Assembly: GCA_029204225.1 (NCBI GenBank)
Contig: CM055106.1
Span: forward strand, 39,895,827 to 39,959,826
DNA length: 64,000 bases
DNA from: Diphasiastrum complanatum
Lineage: Eukaryota > Streptophyta > Lycopodiopsida > Lycopodiales > Lycopodiaceae
Reading direction: 5' to 3'
Part shown: in pieces, positions 1-12,134 of the stretch
Layout of the letters: each line of letters starts with the position of its first letter
Position numbering within the stretch: position 1 is the first letter of the stretch
Notes under the pieces: generated by a model
What the model was told of the DNA's origin: nothing
The model's database searches: none
The model's input: only the letters and a program-made list of their open reading frames with translations
Made by a program: the position numbers and the translations under genes

Positions 1-3000
1 GCTACAATTGGCATTGGCATCTATAAGAAGTTTGAAACATCATAATGAACCATCTTGCATGTCTTGAGCTAAGGGGGCATCTAATTTGTCCTTCCCAACA
101 CCCTCTCTTGATTAGAACATCCAATGGCTTGTGATCATCTAAATGCATTTGTGTTTTTATGTTTGAGAATTGCATTCATATGTGCATGTTTTTGCATTTT
201 CACTTTGTTATGTCATCTATGCACCTTCACATGGGTTGCAATTTTCATTTTGATTCTATCGGATCTAGTATAAAAAGTTTCAAGCAGTCAAAGTACATCA
301 TCTTCTTGTAAATCTTAAGCTAAGAGGACAACTTAAGCCTTTCATTTTTGCTCTAGGCCCTTCCTAAAACCTCCTTACAATAATGATCTTTGTGTTCCAA
401 TTTGATTTCTAGCATAATAACTAGTCTCATGTCCGTTGTGGGACCTTTCAACAAGGCCTTTGCATGGGAACTCTTCTTGGGGAAGAATCTTTTTGATGCT
501 TAACATGTCCTTTACTTGGAGTATGTTTCCAAAGATTGAGGTATGGTAATTTGAATATGTATGGTTCTTATGAGCATGTTAGAGGAGCTTTATGCATTTG
601 TAAGGTTCTGCTCTTAATACTTCTTTGATTTTTCCTCCAAACACACATGAATTCTTTTGGTAGGCTTTGTGATGGCATATTGTAATTCTAGAAATCATTA
701 AAAAAAATTAGAAGCAAATTGATTCTCATTAAAAGTCAATAGAGGGTTTTAAAAATAAATTAAAAGTCAAAATTGTCAAAATTGGGTGACTCAAAGAGAT
801 GTCACCATACAAAGTTGTCTGGTTTTGGACCCTTTATGCTTGGAAAGTTGCCAAATTATCAACACCATCTAACTTAGAGGTGGATTTCATCAGGATGTTT
901 GCTTTCCCATGTTTATTGCTAGATGCATTACTACAAGCATGCCTTCTACATACCCTCTATGGTCCAAGTACCCACCATAATGGCTGGTAAGGTGGGGTCT
1001 TGAACCTGGGTGGAAAGACATTGCACTTGGACCATTCTAGGGCATAAAGGACTTTCTTGGGAGAGAATGTTAGTGACCTTCCAAAGAGTCAACAAATGCC
1101 ACTTTCTAGCTTAATGGGAGACTAGGAACCTACTCTTTGCCATAGTGGGGGATGATAGTGATGTGCCCACTTTAGAAGACTCAATTTGGCTTTGTGAACA
1201 TCTTCAAATTTGGCATAGTCAGCTAAGAAATTCTTGTGTTGATCGACTATGTTCTATCACTTTGCACTCTAAGATCATCTTGAATTCTTATGTGCAAAAT
1301 CAATATTGTGAATTATCATCTATCATGCCCAGGAATATTGTGTCACACTTGACGTGTCCTTGCTTTATCTAGTGCTAAGAATTTACATAATACTATCATC
1401 AGAAGTTTCAAGATTGGCTTTAGATTCAAGTTAGAGTAGTTCTTGTCCTTGGAAACATCTATAGGCTTTCATTCCATTATCACCCAAGCCCTAGTGCCTC
1501 CTCTGCTCTCCATAGCTCTCCATAGCCCTAGTGCCTCCTCCACTCTCAATAGCTCTTTTTGTAAGAGAATGTTTCAATGTAGTTGTGGACTATTACTAGG
1601 GAGGAAAATTTTTATTATAAACCTTGAGTGGGTGGAGGTGCATCAGTTACAAACCAAGAGAAGAATTTGCATCTTTTCACAACATAGAATCTCAGAATGT
1701 GTTATTTCAAACTAAGGAAACTATGAACATGGAAGATTTGCTTACCAATTACTGTTAATGCTTAAGAAATATGTAAAATATATAAACACTATAACAAGTT
1801 AGATTCAATCTCTATACTTTATAGCTGTAGATACTTATAGCTACTTTTTTGAAGAATGACAGATACAATTCAGTGATTTTAGAAATAGGAATGCAAACTC
1901 CAATCTAAGTAAATATAAACTCTATATTTCAATCATGATTCTTGCAGGGGTATCTAAGTAATATGTCCAACCAAAAGTGGCTCGTTAGTGAAGTCCTACC
2001 CTACTTTCTTCCTCTAAGTTAGAAGTTCTCCAATAATGAGGCATATTGGCGAAGGCTTGCTTTATTCTTGTCTAGGTTAGGAGCTCCGCTTCTATGGACT
2101 TAGACCCCAATAATCCAGAAATAGGAGGTGGAGCTAAATTCTAGCCTTGAGTTGTGGACCAGACTAGCCTTAGGGTGCAGTTGGAATGACACCCACCTAG
2201 GGTGGGCCTCAAGTTTTTCCTCCACCAGCCACATTGAGAATGTGAACATAACTCGATTTTAATCATGAGTTTTACATATTGGGTTGGACTTTCACAACCA
2301 TCCAAATTGGCACTTAGCTCCAACTGAAAACTACAAAAGAGAGAATATATTAGAAGAAACCATTTCATTATCCAAAACTAATCATGAGCTGGATTCCTTT
2401 GCTAAATACGATGGAATATGTATTCATGAATGTGGACCACACTGATGCACACTACCCAAAGTAGATGATGTACTAAAGAATTGACATGACATTTTACTCT
2501 CATTCTTGAAGTGCATTATATGATCTTACCAAGATTAATATCCAATTAGAAAATATGGGTTGCATCCTACCACTACATATGGTGCATTTTATCTATTCCT
2601 TTTGAACAAGATTTAAGCATGAGACCATAAAACAGGGGGGGTCAATTGAATTATGTCTATTGACCTGATCTCATGTTTTGAATTTTCAGAAAGTAAATTA
2701 TGGGCCATCAAAGTTCAAAAAGTGCTAGAGCACAATTTACAAAATCAAAAAGTGTAACTGATAAAAAAAATCTCAACCATAGGGTATGATGCTTGTCAAT
2801 CCTCTAGACTTGGGAATTATTTTCCATTCAGTAAGATTTTGATATGTCTAGCAATTACAAGGTCCCATATATTTGTGGCCTTTTACCCTCGTGGAATGAT
2901 CATTATAGAATCCACTAAGGGTAATTTCTCTCTTTTTCTATATGTTATGATGGAGTATTGGAGATGCTAGGAGTATTGAAGATACTATGCACATTGATAA

Positions 3001-5330
3001 GGTTGTTGTTGAATTTTAAGAATAACACTCAATTGAGGTCAAATGAGATGGCAATGGTGACAATGCCCTTCATCCATTTAAATATCTATGATTTGTCCAT
3101 AGAGAAGCATCTGAGCATGAATTGTGATTCAGAAGCTCATAACTATGCACGTAGCTCTTTTGTCAAAAGTTGCTATGCTACACTTTTCTTTTCTTTTTTT
3201 TTGTGAAAATCAGGCTTTGAATGCATTTGAGCTTCTAGTCTAGCACAAGGTCCTTTGTGCATTGCACATTTGGGATGTTCTATGGGCCTTAACACCACTA
3301 GTATGGTTAACTTTGTGGTCAACAAATTGTAATCATGGTTTGTTTAATCAAAGAGAGGTGAAGTGCCAAATTTTCAAGCCTTCTTTGTGGACCTTCTAGC
3401 TAATAACTTCAACACTTTGTTCGATATGCTTTCCAACTACATTGGCAATTTTTGTGATGTTGCCAATGATTTAAGCAGATAGTTCTAGTTTGCTATAGTG
3501 GTTCTTGCCACTATTACAATCATCTATTTCCCAGCAAAGGCTTGCATGTATTATTGGTAGCACTAGTAGGTTTAATTCCATATATAATCTTCACCATTTA
3601 GCAAGCTTAATACTTAGAATGATTGAAATGAATAAGTGAAAAATTTATTATTGCTAGTAGAAAGTTCTTGCTATGAGTTATGCAAAACCATTAATGCTTT
3701 GGAGGGCTATAGATTTACACTTTTCAATCCAAAATTATTACTTGCACAATAAAAAAATTGTTAACATATTATCACATTTGCTCATCCATAGTGAATATGA
3801 AAAAAATTACCATGCAGGTAATGTATGCGAGAAGGGCAACTTTTACATCAAGACTATCTACAAGTGAAACATTTAGAGCATAATAGGACCTAGTTTTTTT
3901 TTTTTTTTGTGACATACTAGTTAAGTTCTTATTCTGAGTCTTGACTGCAAAGTGTCAACACTATTGGTTGGCTATTTCTGTGGCTAACCTATTTATCAAT
4001 TATCATGCTAGTTCAATAGATTTAGAAATCAATTAAAAGCCAAATCAATCACTAGACACCTTATTATCATGATGATATATGCACCAACTTAAGTATCCAA
4101 TTATAATTTATCTGGATACTATTTGTTGCCCCTTGCATGCATAGAGATTCTTGAACAAAAGCAATTGTGCATGAAAAGATAAATAAGAGAATGTGTTCAC
4201 AAAGGTATGCTTAGCATTATACTAAACAAACATAGGATTATTGAGAAAAAAAAAATTAGTTTCCCTTTCCAACGCATTGCACTTGTAGTCACTGGTACAA
4301 AAAACAGCAATATCCAACCATCTTTCACAAAAAAAATAAAATAAACAAAGCTACAAACTTTTGCTGCTTGGCCCTCTAATCTGGCTCTCAGATCTTCATG
4401 CAACAAATACCTCATGTAGTTCACGTAGATGGAACAAAGGAAGCTTCTGGACATCCAAAGTAAAGAAAGATGTCAAACATGCTGATGCTCAAAAGGCACG
4501 CAAATATTTGTTAAAGTTCCTAAATCACCAAGCTTGTGAAATGGTTTCTATAGAAGACCTATTTGCACTGATGAGAAAAGGAGATTATTTACTAAAAAAA
4601 TGAATCCAATGATAGAAATATAGACATTTGGTGCTAGTTTAGAGCTCTAGGAAGTCAAAAAAGTGCAAAAAATGACCATTTTTGGTGATTTTGGGGAGAT
4701 GGATATCTATATATCCATAAGGATCTCATTCTGGATTTTTTCACAGCATGATTAGCATTCCTTTTACCATAAAGCTATCAGACCTATAAATTGATGGCCG
4801 GTGGCTTATGCTTCATGTCCATCAAGTCTGAAGCTATTTTGACTTCTACAAATCAAGAAATCTTTGTTCTCAGTCATAGGACCTGTATGAATGCTTTGGA
4901 AGTCTGATAGACCATTTAAGACTGTTGGTAATATCACTTTTGGGCTTGGGGAGGTGTTTGCTTGATTTTTTATCATATGGCCTAGAAAAAGTGTGCCCTA
5001 CTACAGATATTTGGCTGCTCTGATCTCACACATGTAGGTGGTAGGCAAATGTGGCAAGTATCTTGATCACTAGGGCTTTCTCAGTTCTGAGCTTTACAAC
5101 ACCTAATTTGGTGTCCATTAGCCAAATACTGACAATGTTTTTGATGAATTTTTAAGTTACATTAAAAAAAAAATTAAAAAATTAAAAATTTGAAAATTTA
5201 AAATTTTCAATTTTTTCTAGTTTCTTGAATTATCTATGAAATGACTAAAGTTAGTGAATTTGACCATACTAGAGTCAATTTCAGTCAGATTTGGTCAACT
5301 GTACTTCAATAATAGTTAATCAGATATTAA
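1..5330. other. Intergenic DNA, no recognisable gene
   Basis: I see no convincing coding region here. Open frames are short (under 100 codons) and match no family I recognise. The composition is AT-rich, with homopolymer runs and a very AT-rich stretch at about 5160-5220. A weak tRNA-like B-box sequence lies on the minus strand near 1000 (listed separately). Most of this is probably decayed transposon or intergenic sequence. Confidence 0.6.
985..1065 (-). repeat. Possible SINE relic (B-box-like)
   Basis: On the minus strand a B-box-like GGTTCAAGACC occurs in the context CCACCCAGGTTCAAGACC, close to that of the better SINE candidate near 30.1 kb. No convincing A box is present, so this is only a possible decayed relative. 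Confidence 0.25.
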
Positions 5331-5366
5331 CTAGTTTTAGTAATCTCCAAGAATACATAAATCGAG

Positions 5367-5680
5367 ATGGCCAAAGAAACTGCAAATCAAGCTGCAAATC
5401 CAGGTGCACCATCCTATATGGTGATTTTTCAGCAGTTGAGTACGGCACTCAAGAATATGAATAATCGAAATAATCTTAGAGATCAACAAATGGAAGTTCT
5501 TCTGAACCAGGTCAAATTGTTGTCTTTGCCTAATCTCGATTTTCAGCCGGAGACTTATTCGGGGGAGAAGGAGAAGAAACCGAAAGTCGTCGAAGACTGG
5601 CTTGTTAAGTGGAGCAGTTACTTTAGCCTGCATGAGTTCCAGATGAGAAGAAAATTGAAAGTGTCGTGCTATTCTTACAA
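5367..5680 (+). pseudogene. Ty3/gypsy gag fragment
   Basis: An open frame starts at 5367 and reads about 100 codons with a gag-like look, including the segment PETYSGEKEKKPKVVEDW. The chromovirus at 34-41 kb has a similar gag motif ([13 protein letters not shown]), as does plant Ty3/gypsy gag just before its conserved alpha-helical domain. Homology fades after about 5680 and passes into protease-like sequence, so most of gag including the zinc knuckle is deleted. The call depends on the following protease and RT remnants on the same strand. Confidence 0.6.
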
Positions 5681-5699
5681 GGCAAAGCGTCATCGCGGT

Positions 5700-5950
5700 G
5701 GCAGGAGATACAAAGTTTATCTAGCTTCAGGAGCAGAGTTGGAGACTTGGAACGTAAAAGTCCTGAATCTCCCAGTGATGTTACAGAGACATAGATAATA
5801 AGTTAATTTTCATGTTTTAGACCTAGCCCGTACTGATTTAATTTTGGGATATGAATGGTTATTTAGTAACTCGCCTTATCTAATAATTGATTTTGAAGCA
5901 TATTCTCACTTTCAAGGAGGGTGATAAGGTAGTTACTTTATTTGGCAATA
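5700..5950 (+). pseudogene. Ty3/gypsy protease C-terminal remnant
   Basis: Translation shows a segment ending LARTDLILGYEWLFSNS followed by IDFEAYSHF. This is the distal part of a plant Ty3/gypsy aspartic protease, where the hydrophobic D-x-I-L-G motif is followed by a short insertion and a strand. Stop codons interrupt the frame around 5797 and the catalytic D-S/T-G half is missing. It is a broken piece of the same element as the flanking gag and RT fragments. Confidence 0.65.
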
Positions 5951-6249
5951 ATTTTGTACGTCCGTCGGATAAGATTTATATAGTTAATGAAATGGAAGCA
6001 TTGGACTATTCACAGTATGAAGTTTTTTCTATAATTGTTATTCCAGTTGTGGAAGTTTCTGAAATGTATCTAAATAGTTGTGAATTCTCAACAATTCTTA
6101 ACTTAGTAAATTTAGATCATGAACAAGCAATGAAGGAACAAATCATAAATTAGAGATGTTTTTCCATCTAGACAGCCTTACAGGCTTTTTTAGAAAGAGG
6201 AGATAGAGATTTCAAATCAAATAGAAAATTATCTGAGGATGAGACATAT

Positions 6250-6551
6250 ACAACCTAGTAAATCACCAATGGGGCGCTCCTGTTCTTCTGAAAGCGAAGA
6301 AAGATGGAGGTTTCCATATGTGTGTGGATTACAAGGGGTTAAAGAAGGTGACTGCCAAGAATAAATATTCGTTACCTAGGATGGATGACCTTGTAGATCG
6401 CTTGGGTGGAGCTCAGTACTTCACCAAGATAGATCTCAAGACAAGGTACCATCAAATAAAAATTAAATTGAAAGACGTCCAAAAGACAAGATTTTGTTCT
6501 AGATTTGGTCATTATTATTGGCAATTAAGTCCACAGTTGTCTCTTTGGTGA
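6250..6551 (+). pseudogene. Ty3/gypsy reverse transcriptase N-terminal fragment
   Basis: The frame reads WGAPVLLKAKKDGGFHMCVD followed by YKGLKKVTAKNKYSLPRMDD and FTKIDLKTRYHQIKI. These are the fingers and first palm motifs of a Ty3/gypsy reverse transcriptase, including the first catalytic Asp in KIDLK. The canonical D-L-K-S-G is altered to D-L-K-T-R. The sequence breaks off after FCSRFGHYYW, so the YVDD-type motif, RNase H and integrase are absent. This is the 3' limit of the relic. Confidence 0.85.
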
Positions 6552-6559
6552 ATACTATT

Positions 6560-7780
6560 TTCATTTCAAGATTCTTCCTACACAGTTGATCTAGAGTCAG
6601 ATGAAACCTACTTTGGTTCTATGTCTGCACATCTGATACCTGTAGGAATCATAAAACTCAAACAACCAAACTATTCGAAGAACGACTACATCGGGCTTCC
6701 GGCTGATCTTCATCCATCAATGGATCAGAACTAAAGGTAACCAATCCTATTATTTTCACTTTCAAATGTTAAGTTCAAATTATTTGAAGATCATTGAAGA
6801 TTTGGCCATCTTCAACAACTTCCACAAATTGGCATTTTGAACAAGTCTGCAGAAATGAACTAATTGTCGCACAGTTCACATTTTTTCAACTCTCAAAAAA
6901 TGTGACAATTTCTTGACAGTACCTGAAATTTACATTGTTTAGCAACAAACAAACAATATCTATAAAAAACAAACAACTGTTAGAAGATGAAACTAGCATA
7001 AGAAAAGATCATGACTATGTAAAACTTCTTTATACCATAAATTAAACACTTACATATTTAATCTTTGAAGGGCATGCATCTGGAGTGTGGCACTGTGGAA
7101 GAGGAAGGCATAACAATAACTAGTGGAGTGGGGAAAGGAGGCAGATGACAACGACACGTAAACAACAACGAAATCTATAGCACAAGAAAAAACAGGAGGA
7201 GAAATGGAGGAAGAAGCAAGAGGAGAAGTCTTTTCAAGTATTTTGAAGAAGTAAACCTTTTGTTGGCTTTTTTGCATTTTCCCAAAAATGCAACAAAACG
7301 GTCACTTCAAAAACAAACCTGTTTTTCCAACACCTTCGAATTTTTTGCTAAAATGCTAAGTGAGAAAAAAATGTGAAGGATGTCTATTTCCAAGGAACCA
7401 CCAAGGCAAAGGCTGTGGTCTAAAATACGAGTCACTGCAAGCTACTGCAAGGAACTACCATGCACCACCAAAAACCGCAAGAGTCAACTCTACGATGATT
7501 ATGCGAAGACTAGGCACCACAAGAAACCGCATTCTAGCGATTGCGGTCCACATACGGTTGCAATGAGTGTCGTCCTGTCAGACTCATGTACACTTTGTAC
7601 AGTTGTCATTATAAGTCAAATACTTCCAAAGTACAACGACTTACATAGTTAGATGACAAGCATTTATTGTAATTAAATACATGGATGTAGTATATAAATA
7701 CATCTTCATCACGCACTCTATGTGATGCTCCACCAATAGAGCATATGATATCGAACATCCAAGTTACGCCTCCATTTCTG
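6560..7780. other. No identified feature
   Basis: Between the gypsy relic and the copia relic I find no family signature on either strand. The frames near 7050-7277 (-) and 7360-7652 (+) look like chance openings. Part of this stretch may be the decayed gag region of the copia element that becomes recognisable at about 7.8 kb. Confidence 0.5.
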
Positions 7781-7821
7781 GTTGTAACGCACTTGATGGA
7801 GACAAACCGTCACAACTATTA

Positions 7822-8082
7822 ATGGCATACAAGAGTAGCAACAAAGACTATGATAGCTGGTACCTGGACAGCGGCGCTACCCAACACATGACTTCTCGCA
7901 AGGAATGGTTTACTGAGTACGCAGCTTACAATACAGATAAATTCGTCTACCTCAGAGATTCAAGCACCATCCGCGTGAAAGCAAAGAGAAAGTCAAAATC
8001 GTATAGGATCTTTCTATTTGTGTTTCGAATGTTCTTCACATGCCTCAGCTATCTAAGAACTTGTTATCAGTCTCTAAGATAA
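7822..8082 (+). pseudogene. copia aspartic protease fragment
   Basis: The open frame starting at 7822 contains DSWYLDSGATQHMTSRKEWF. This is the conserved beginning of a Ty1/copia protease with the catalytic D-S-G-A, followed by the usual H-M-T. The frame departs from the family after about residue 60 and ends at 8082, so the protease is truncated by a frameshift. In an intact copia element this domain would cleave the Gag-Pol polyprotein inside the virus-like particle. Confidence 0.8.
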
Positions 8083-8217
8083 CTAATGAGGGCTACACTG
8101 CTACTTTCTCTTCTAAATAGAGTACAATCTTCGATGAAGATACTACTTAGTGTATTAGAGTCAAAAATCTATATGTATTATCTGACTCAGTAGAATTAGC
8201 TAGTACTTCTCATGAAA

Positions 8218-8830
8218 ATGTAAATGATCATGCTATTTTGTGGCATATTCGATTTGGACACTTGAATACGAGATCACTTTCCTACATGCATTGTAATAAT
8301 TTAGTTGATGGATTGTATTTCCCTCTTTTATTACATAGGAAATCATTTTTCTGTGAATCTTGCATCTATGGCAAACACTATAGGAGCAATTTCCCATAAC
8401 ACATTCATGTTAAGACAAAGCATGTATCAGACTTTGTGCATAGCAATCTTTGTGGTCCAATGCCAACTCCATCCTTAAGAGATGCAATTTATTTCATCAC
8501 TTTCATAGATGATTATTCTAGATGGCCTACAGTCATGTTCATTAAGCACAAATCAGAAGCCTTTGAATGCTTCAAGAAATTCAAGACCATGGCTAAGACT
8601 CAAACATCTACAAAGGTGAAAGCTCTCTGAACTAATGGTGGCTGGGAATACCTCTCCAATGAGATGTCCGACTACCTGGCTGAACATAGCATTCGAAGAC
8701 AATTTATAACTTCCTATTAACCTCAGCAAAATGGGATTGCAGAAAGGAAGAATCGAACGATTCTCAACTCAAACAGATCGTTATTGCACGCCTACCTACA
8801 AAGTTTTCGACAGAAACTACTGCCACAACT
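8218..8830 (+). pseudogene. copia gag-preintegrase and integrase fragment
   Basis: The HHCC zinc region (HIRFGHLN ... CESCIYGKH) is followed by the integrase core. The first catalytic Asp lies in FIDDYSRW (about 8500). The second position reads TNGGWEY with Asp changed to Asn. The Glu region is QNGIAERKNRT (about 8725). Stops occur before TNGG and before the QNG block. The mutated Asp and the stops make it inactive. Confidence 0.85.
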
Positions 8831-9303
8831 TGTTATGTATAGAACAGATTCAGCTCTAAAGTCGTCAACAACAAAACTTTTTATGAAGTATGGCATGGAC
8901 ACAAGCCTAGTATTAGCCATTTAAAAATATTTGGTTGTATATGTTTTGTTCACGTTCCTAAATAGCTTAGGAAGAAGTTGGATCATAGGACAAATAAATG
9001 TATTTTCATTGGCTATCCTGATGAACATAAGACTTATAAAGATATGATCCATCCACCAATGTAACATTTGTTTCTAGGGGTGTAATATTCCAAGAGCAAC
9101 CATCGATAAATGATGTTCTATCATTTCATCCTATTTTATGCAGCACAGAATATTCCAACGATGATATTTCTTCTACAGAACCTGCAGCTATAGCTACAGA
9201 AGCCGAGCAGCCGATAGAACCTAGACCAAGCTAGCTCAGCAAATCTGGACAACTTCAAGAAGAAGCATCATCACATTCTGGTCAACCAAATGTTCGTAGA
9301 TCC

Positions 9304-9834
9304 TCACGGACTCTGAGGAATTCCTACCATAACATGGCTAGCTGGCCTAAATCCATAGTTAAGCTCGAAAGGACTCATCTTAGTACTCACATTTTTCTTG
9401 TCATTGTAAGCAAACTCCAACAGTGGCAAGTACTTCTCCCATCGAGTTTTCTTATCCCCAACAAATGCCCTAAGCATATCCTCTAAGGTGTGGTTGACTC
9501 TCTCAATTTGGCCATCCGTTTCAGGATGCTCTGAACTGCTCATTCTCAATTGGACTTCTAGTTTGGTTATAATTGCAGTCCAAAAGTTTCCAGTGAATTG
9601 AGTATCCCTGTCAGACACTATGGATAATGGTAATCCATGAAGTCTGAACATATGCTCGATAAACAAATTAGCTACTCCAGCCGCATCAATCTTTTTACGC
9701 ATTGGAATGAAATGAGCCATTTTTGTGAGTTTGTCAACTACGACCAAGATAGAATCATGCTGCAACTGCGTGCGAGGCAAGTTGGTGACAAAATCCATAG
9801 AGATACTCTCCCATCTTCCTTATGGCACAAGTAG
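9304..9834 (-). pseudogene. Ty3/gypsy integrase core
   Basis: The frame begins MDFVTNLPRT, a strong signature of gypsy integrase. It shows the catalytic residues in VVVDKLTKMAHF (first Asp), IVSDRDTQFT (second Asp) and ETDGQIERVNHTLED (Glu). The sequence then runs through FAYNDKKN and SPFELNYGFRPASH before reaching the breakpoint with the copia fragment. Integrase would insert the reverse-transcribed element DNA into the genome. The C-terminal DNA-binding part is missing. Confidence 0.92.
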
Positions 9835-9921
9835 TGGGTGTAAAACTCCACGAGGTTTAATCCTTTCAGCTTTAGTGACTTGGCACTTCAAATAGTGCAT
9901 CACGTAATGGTAAACATCTTT

Positions 9922-10152
9922 TTAAAGCTTAGGCCACCAGAAGTTACGTAAGATCAACTCATAGGTCTTATCCACACCAGGATGACCTGCACTAGGGCTA
10001 TCATGACACAAATGGACAATCTTCCTACGTAGCTCCTCATAAGCTGGAATGAGAAGTTTGCCATTTCTCCTGATCATACCATCTTCTATGGTATATTTAA
10101 GATAAGTCTGAGTCAAGAGAGGTTCTACTTGCGCAAGATTTGTCTCTCTCAC
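9922..10152 (-). pseudogene. Ty3/gypsy integrase zinc-binding (H2C2) region
   Basis: The frame reads LCHDSPSAGHPGVDKTYELI and ends NFWWPKL. This is the HHCC zinc domain upstream of gypsy integrase, with both histidines present in HDSPSAGH. The cysteine pair that should follow lies in the damaged sequence between 9835 and 9921. It is contiguous with the integrase core on the same strand, separated by frameshifts. Confidence 0.85.
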
Positions 10153-10179
10153 AATTCCTTGACAATGAGGATCCTCTTG

Positions 10180-10734
10180 CTAAGCCTGTCTAATCTCAAC
10201 AATCAGGTCAATTTCTATGACCACAAAAGACATCTGATACAATATCCAAGATAATGCATCAGCCGCACAATTTTTGGCACCCTTCTTGTACCGAATCTCC
10301 ATGTGAAATTCCTGCATCAACTCAGCCCACCTGGCTTGCCGCCCCCTTAGGTCCGGCTGGTTGCAAAAATATCTCAAAGTGTTATGGTCGGTGTACACAT
10401 AGAATTTCGCACCATACAAATAATGTCTCCATGTCTTCAAAGCGTGGATAATGGCAAACATCTCTTTCTCATGAGTTGGATAGTTCTTCTGTGCAGGGTT
10501 GAGCTTCTTGCTCTCAAAGGCCACCAGCCTACCCTCTTGCATCAGAACTGCCCCAATGGTGATGTCACTTGCATCCGCTTCTACGACAAATGGTTCTTGA
10601 GGGTCAACAATTTTTAAAGCGACAAAGTTAGCCACAGCTTGTTTCAAAGCATCGAAACTTTGCTGCTGAACTTGTGTCCACTCTTTCCATTTATTTTTCT
10701 GTAACATATCGATCAATAGTGCAGCTATGCACAC
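10180..10734 (-). pseudogene. Ty3/gypsy RNase H
   Basis: The frame of about 184 codons contains PFVVEADASDITIGAVLMQ (first catalytic Asp), [20 protein letters not shown] (Glu region), YTDHNTLRYF (Asp) and NCAADALS (final Asp region). All are conserved landmarks of Ty3/gypsy RNase H. The domain would degrade the RNA strand of the RNA:DNA hybrid during reverse transcription. It is joined to RT upstream by a frameshift near 10735. Confidence 0.93.
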
Positions 10735-10736
10735 CT

Positions 10737-12068
10737 TTACGATAAATCACAGCCAACCCTAGAAAGCTTCTTAGTGCCATCAAGTATGTAGGAACAGGCC
10801 AGGCAAGAAGAACAACAACTTTTAATGGATCCAGTTTTATTCCATTTGATGATACTATAAAACCCAAATATGTTATTTCCTTTTTTTTCACTTTTTTTAT
10901 CGTTAGCAAACAATGTAGTTTCCCTCAAAGTTGATAACACAGTTCTTAGGTGATTAACATGCATAACATCACCACAACTGTAAACAAGTATGTCATCAAC
11001 AAAATTAACTACAAACTTGCCCATAAACGATCTAAGCACATCGTTCATCAACATCATAAATGTTGCAGGGGCGTTAGTCAATCCAAAGGGCATGACTAAA
11101 AATTTATAGTGTCCAAAACGAGTCCGGAAGGCAGTTTTATGCACATCCTCTTCTCAAACTCTCACCTGGAGGTAACCACTCTTTAGGTCAATTTTGCTAA
11201 ACACTATAGCACAATGGAGGGCATCCAAAAGATCATCTATACGTGGCATAGGATATCGATGCTTAATAGTAATTTTGTTCAAGCCTCGATAGTCCACACA
11301 CATTCTCCAAGACCCATCCTTTTTTTTTACCAGAATGATCGGAGAGGCAAAGGGGGAGAAGCTAGGTCCTACTTGCCCCTTGGCAAGATAGTCCTCAATC
11401 ATGCTTCTGACCTCTTCCTCCTCTTTCAGACTCATTCTATAAGGTGGTCTATTAACAGGAGATGATCCAGAAATTAACTCGATTCTATGCTCCATATTTC
11501 TCTTAGGGGGTAAAATAGACGGAAGTTCATTCGTGAACACATCTAGAAACTCCTCCCTAATTTGGCAATTTAGGTTCTTAGTAAGATTAGTTTGTTCTTG
11601 ACATACATCAGACTCATTAGCAAAAACAGACATATCATACAAGAAACAAACATACATGCACTTACATTGAACCTTACACAACTGCGTTGCCATGATCAAA
11701 GGTCCTGGAGGCATATCAGGCTCTCCACGCAGGGAGTGAATCCTACCATCGTGCTGGAACTCATACACATGAGTATCCCAAGCGATGTAGGGTTTCTTAG
11801 CCACATGCCAACAAATTCCAAGCACCACATCAAAGCGAGCCAAACGGGTAATCTCAAAATCTAACTCCTCAGTATAGCTCTGAATGGTTAGAGGCGTACC
11901 CACAACCCTGGCATCCCACACTTCTGCACCCTTTCCATCAGCCATTTCGACTGTGTACTGGTACATGGATGGTTGTGTGCTCACTCTCACCCGTTTAATC
12001 AAAGCGGAGTTAATGACGTTTTGTGTGGACCCAGTGTCAAATATAATCAAAACATCTTTGCCACACAA
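10737..12068 (-). pseudogene. Ty3/gypsy protease and reverse transcriptase
   Basis: A 304-codon frame (12068 to 11154) starts in the protease, with catalytic FDTGS at about 12036 and DVVLGICWH further on. It continues through the linker ([13 protein letters not shown]) into RT fingers ([18 protein letters not shown]) and the first palm Asp ([10 protein letters not shown]). A stop near 11153 separates the next frame (11144 to 10737), which carries [10 protein letters not shown] and the catalytic FVDDILVYS at about 10990. The break at the [12 protein letters not shown] / HKTAFRTRF junction and another near 10735 show it is no longer a single polyprotein. Confidence 0.93.
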
Positions 12069-12134
12069 CTATCCACGCATAACAATCAAAGAAGTGCAAG
12101 GAAACTGATACTTGTGTTGTGCCGCCCTTGACAA

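Larger units (their letters stand above)
7795..9320 (+). mobile_element. Degenerate Ty1/copia retrotransposon fragment
   Basis: Domains occur in copia order on the plus strand: protease (WYLDSGATQHM near 7858), gag-preintegrase zinc region (WHIRFGHLN, then FFCESCIYGKHY, 8240-8400), and integrase core (8430-8760) with FIDDYSRW and QNGIAERKNRT. Several stops and frameshifts are present, and the second integrase Asp region reads TNGGWEY where copia normally has TDGGGEY. After integrase, recognisable text such as RRSSRTLRN runs to about 9320 and stops against the opposite-strand gypsy element. No RT, RNase H or LTR is identified. Confidence 0.85.

Noticed and set aside
4361-4603. 80-codon open frame with Lys-rich end
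   Set aside because: No family resemblance, no splice context and an overlapping minus-strand frame of equal quality; likely chance.
5160-5225. AT-rich inverted repeat (GAAAATTTAAAATTTTC)
   Set aside because: Expected in a stretch of almost pure A and T; no sign of function.
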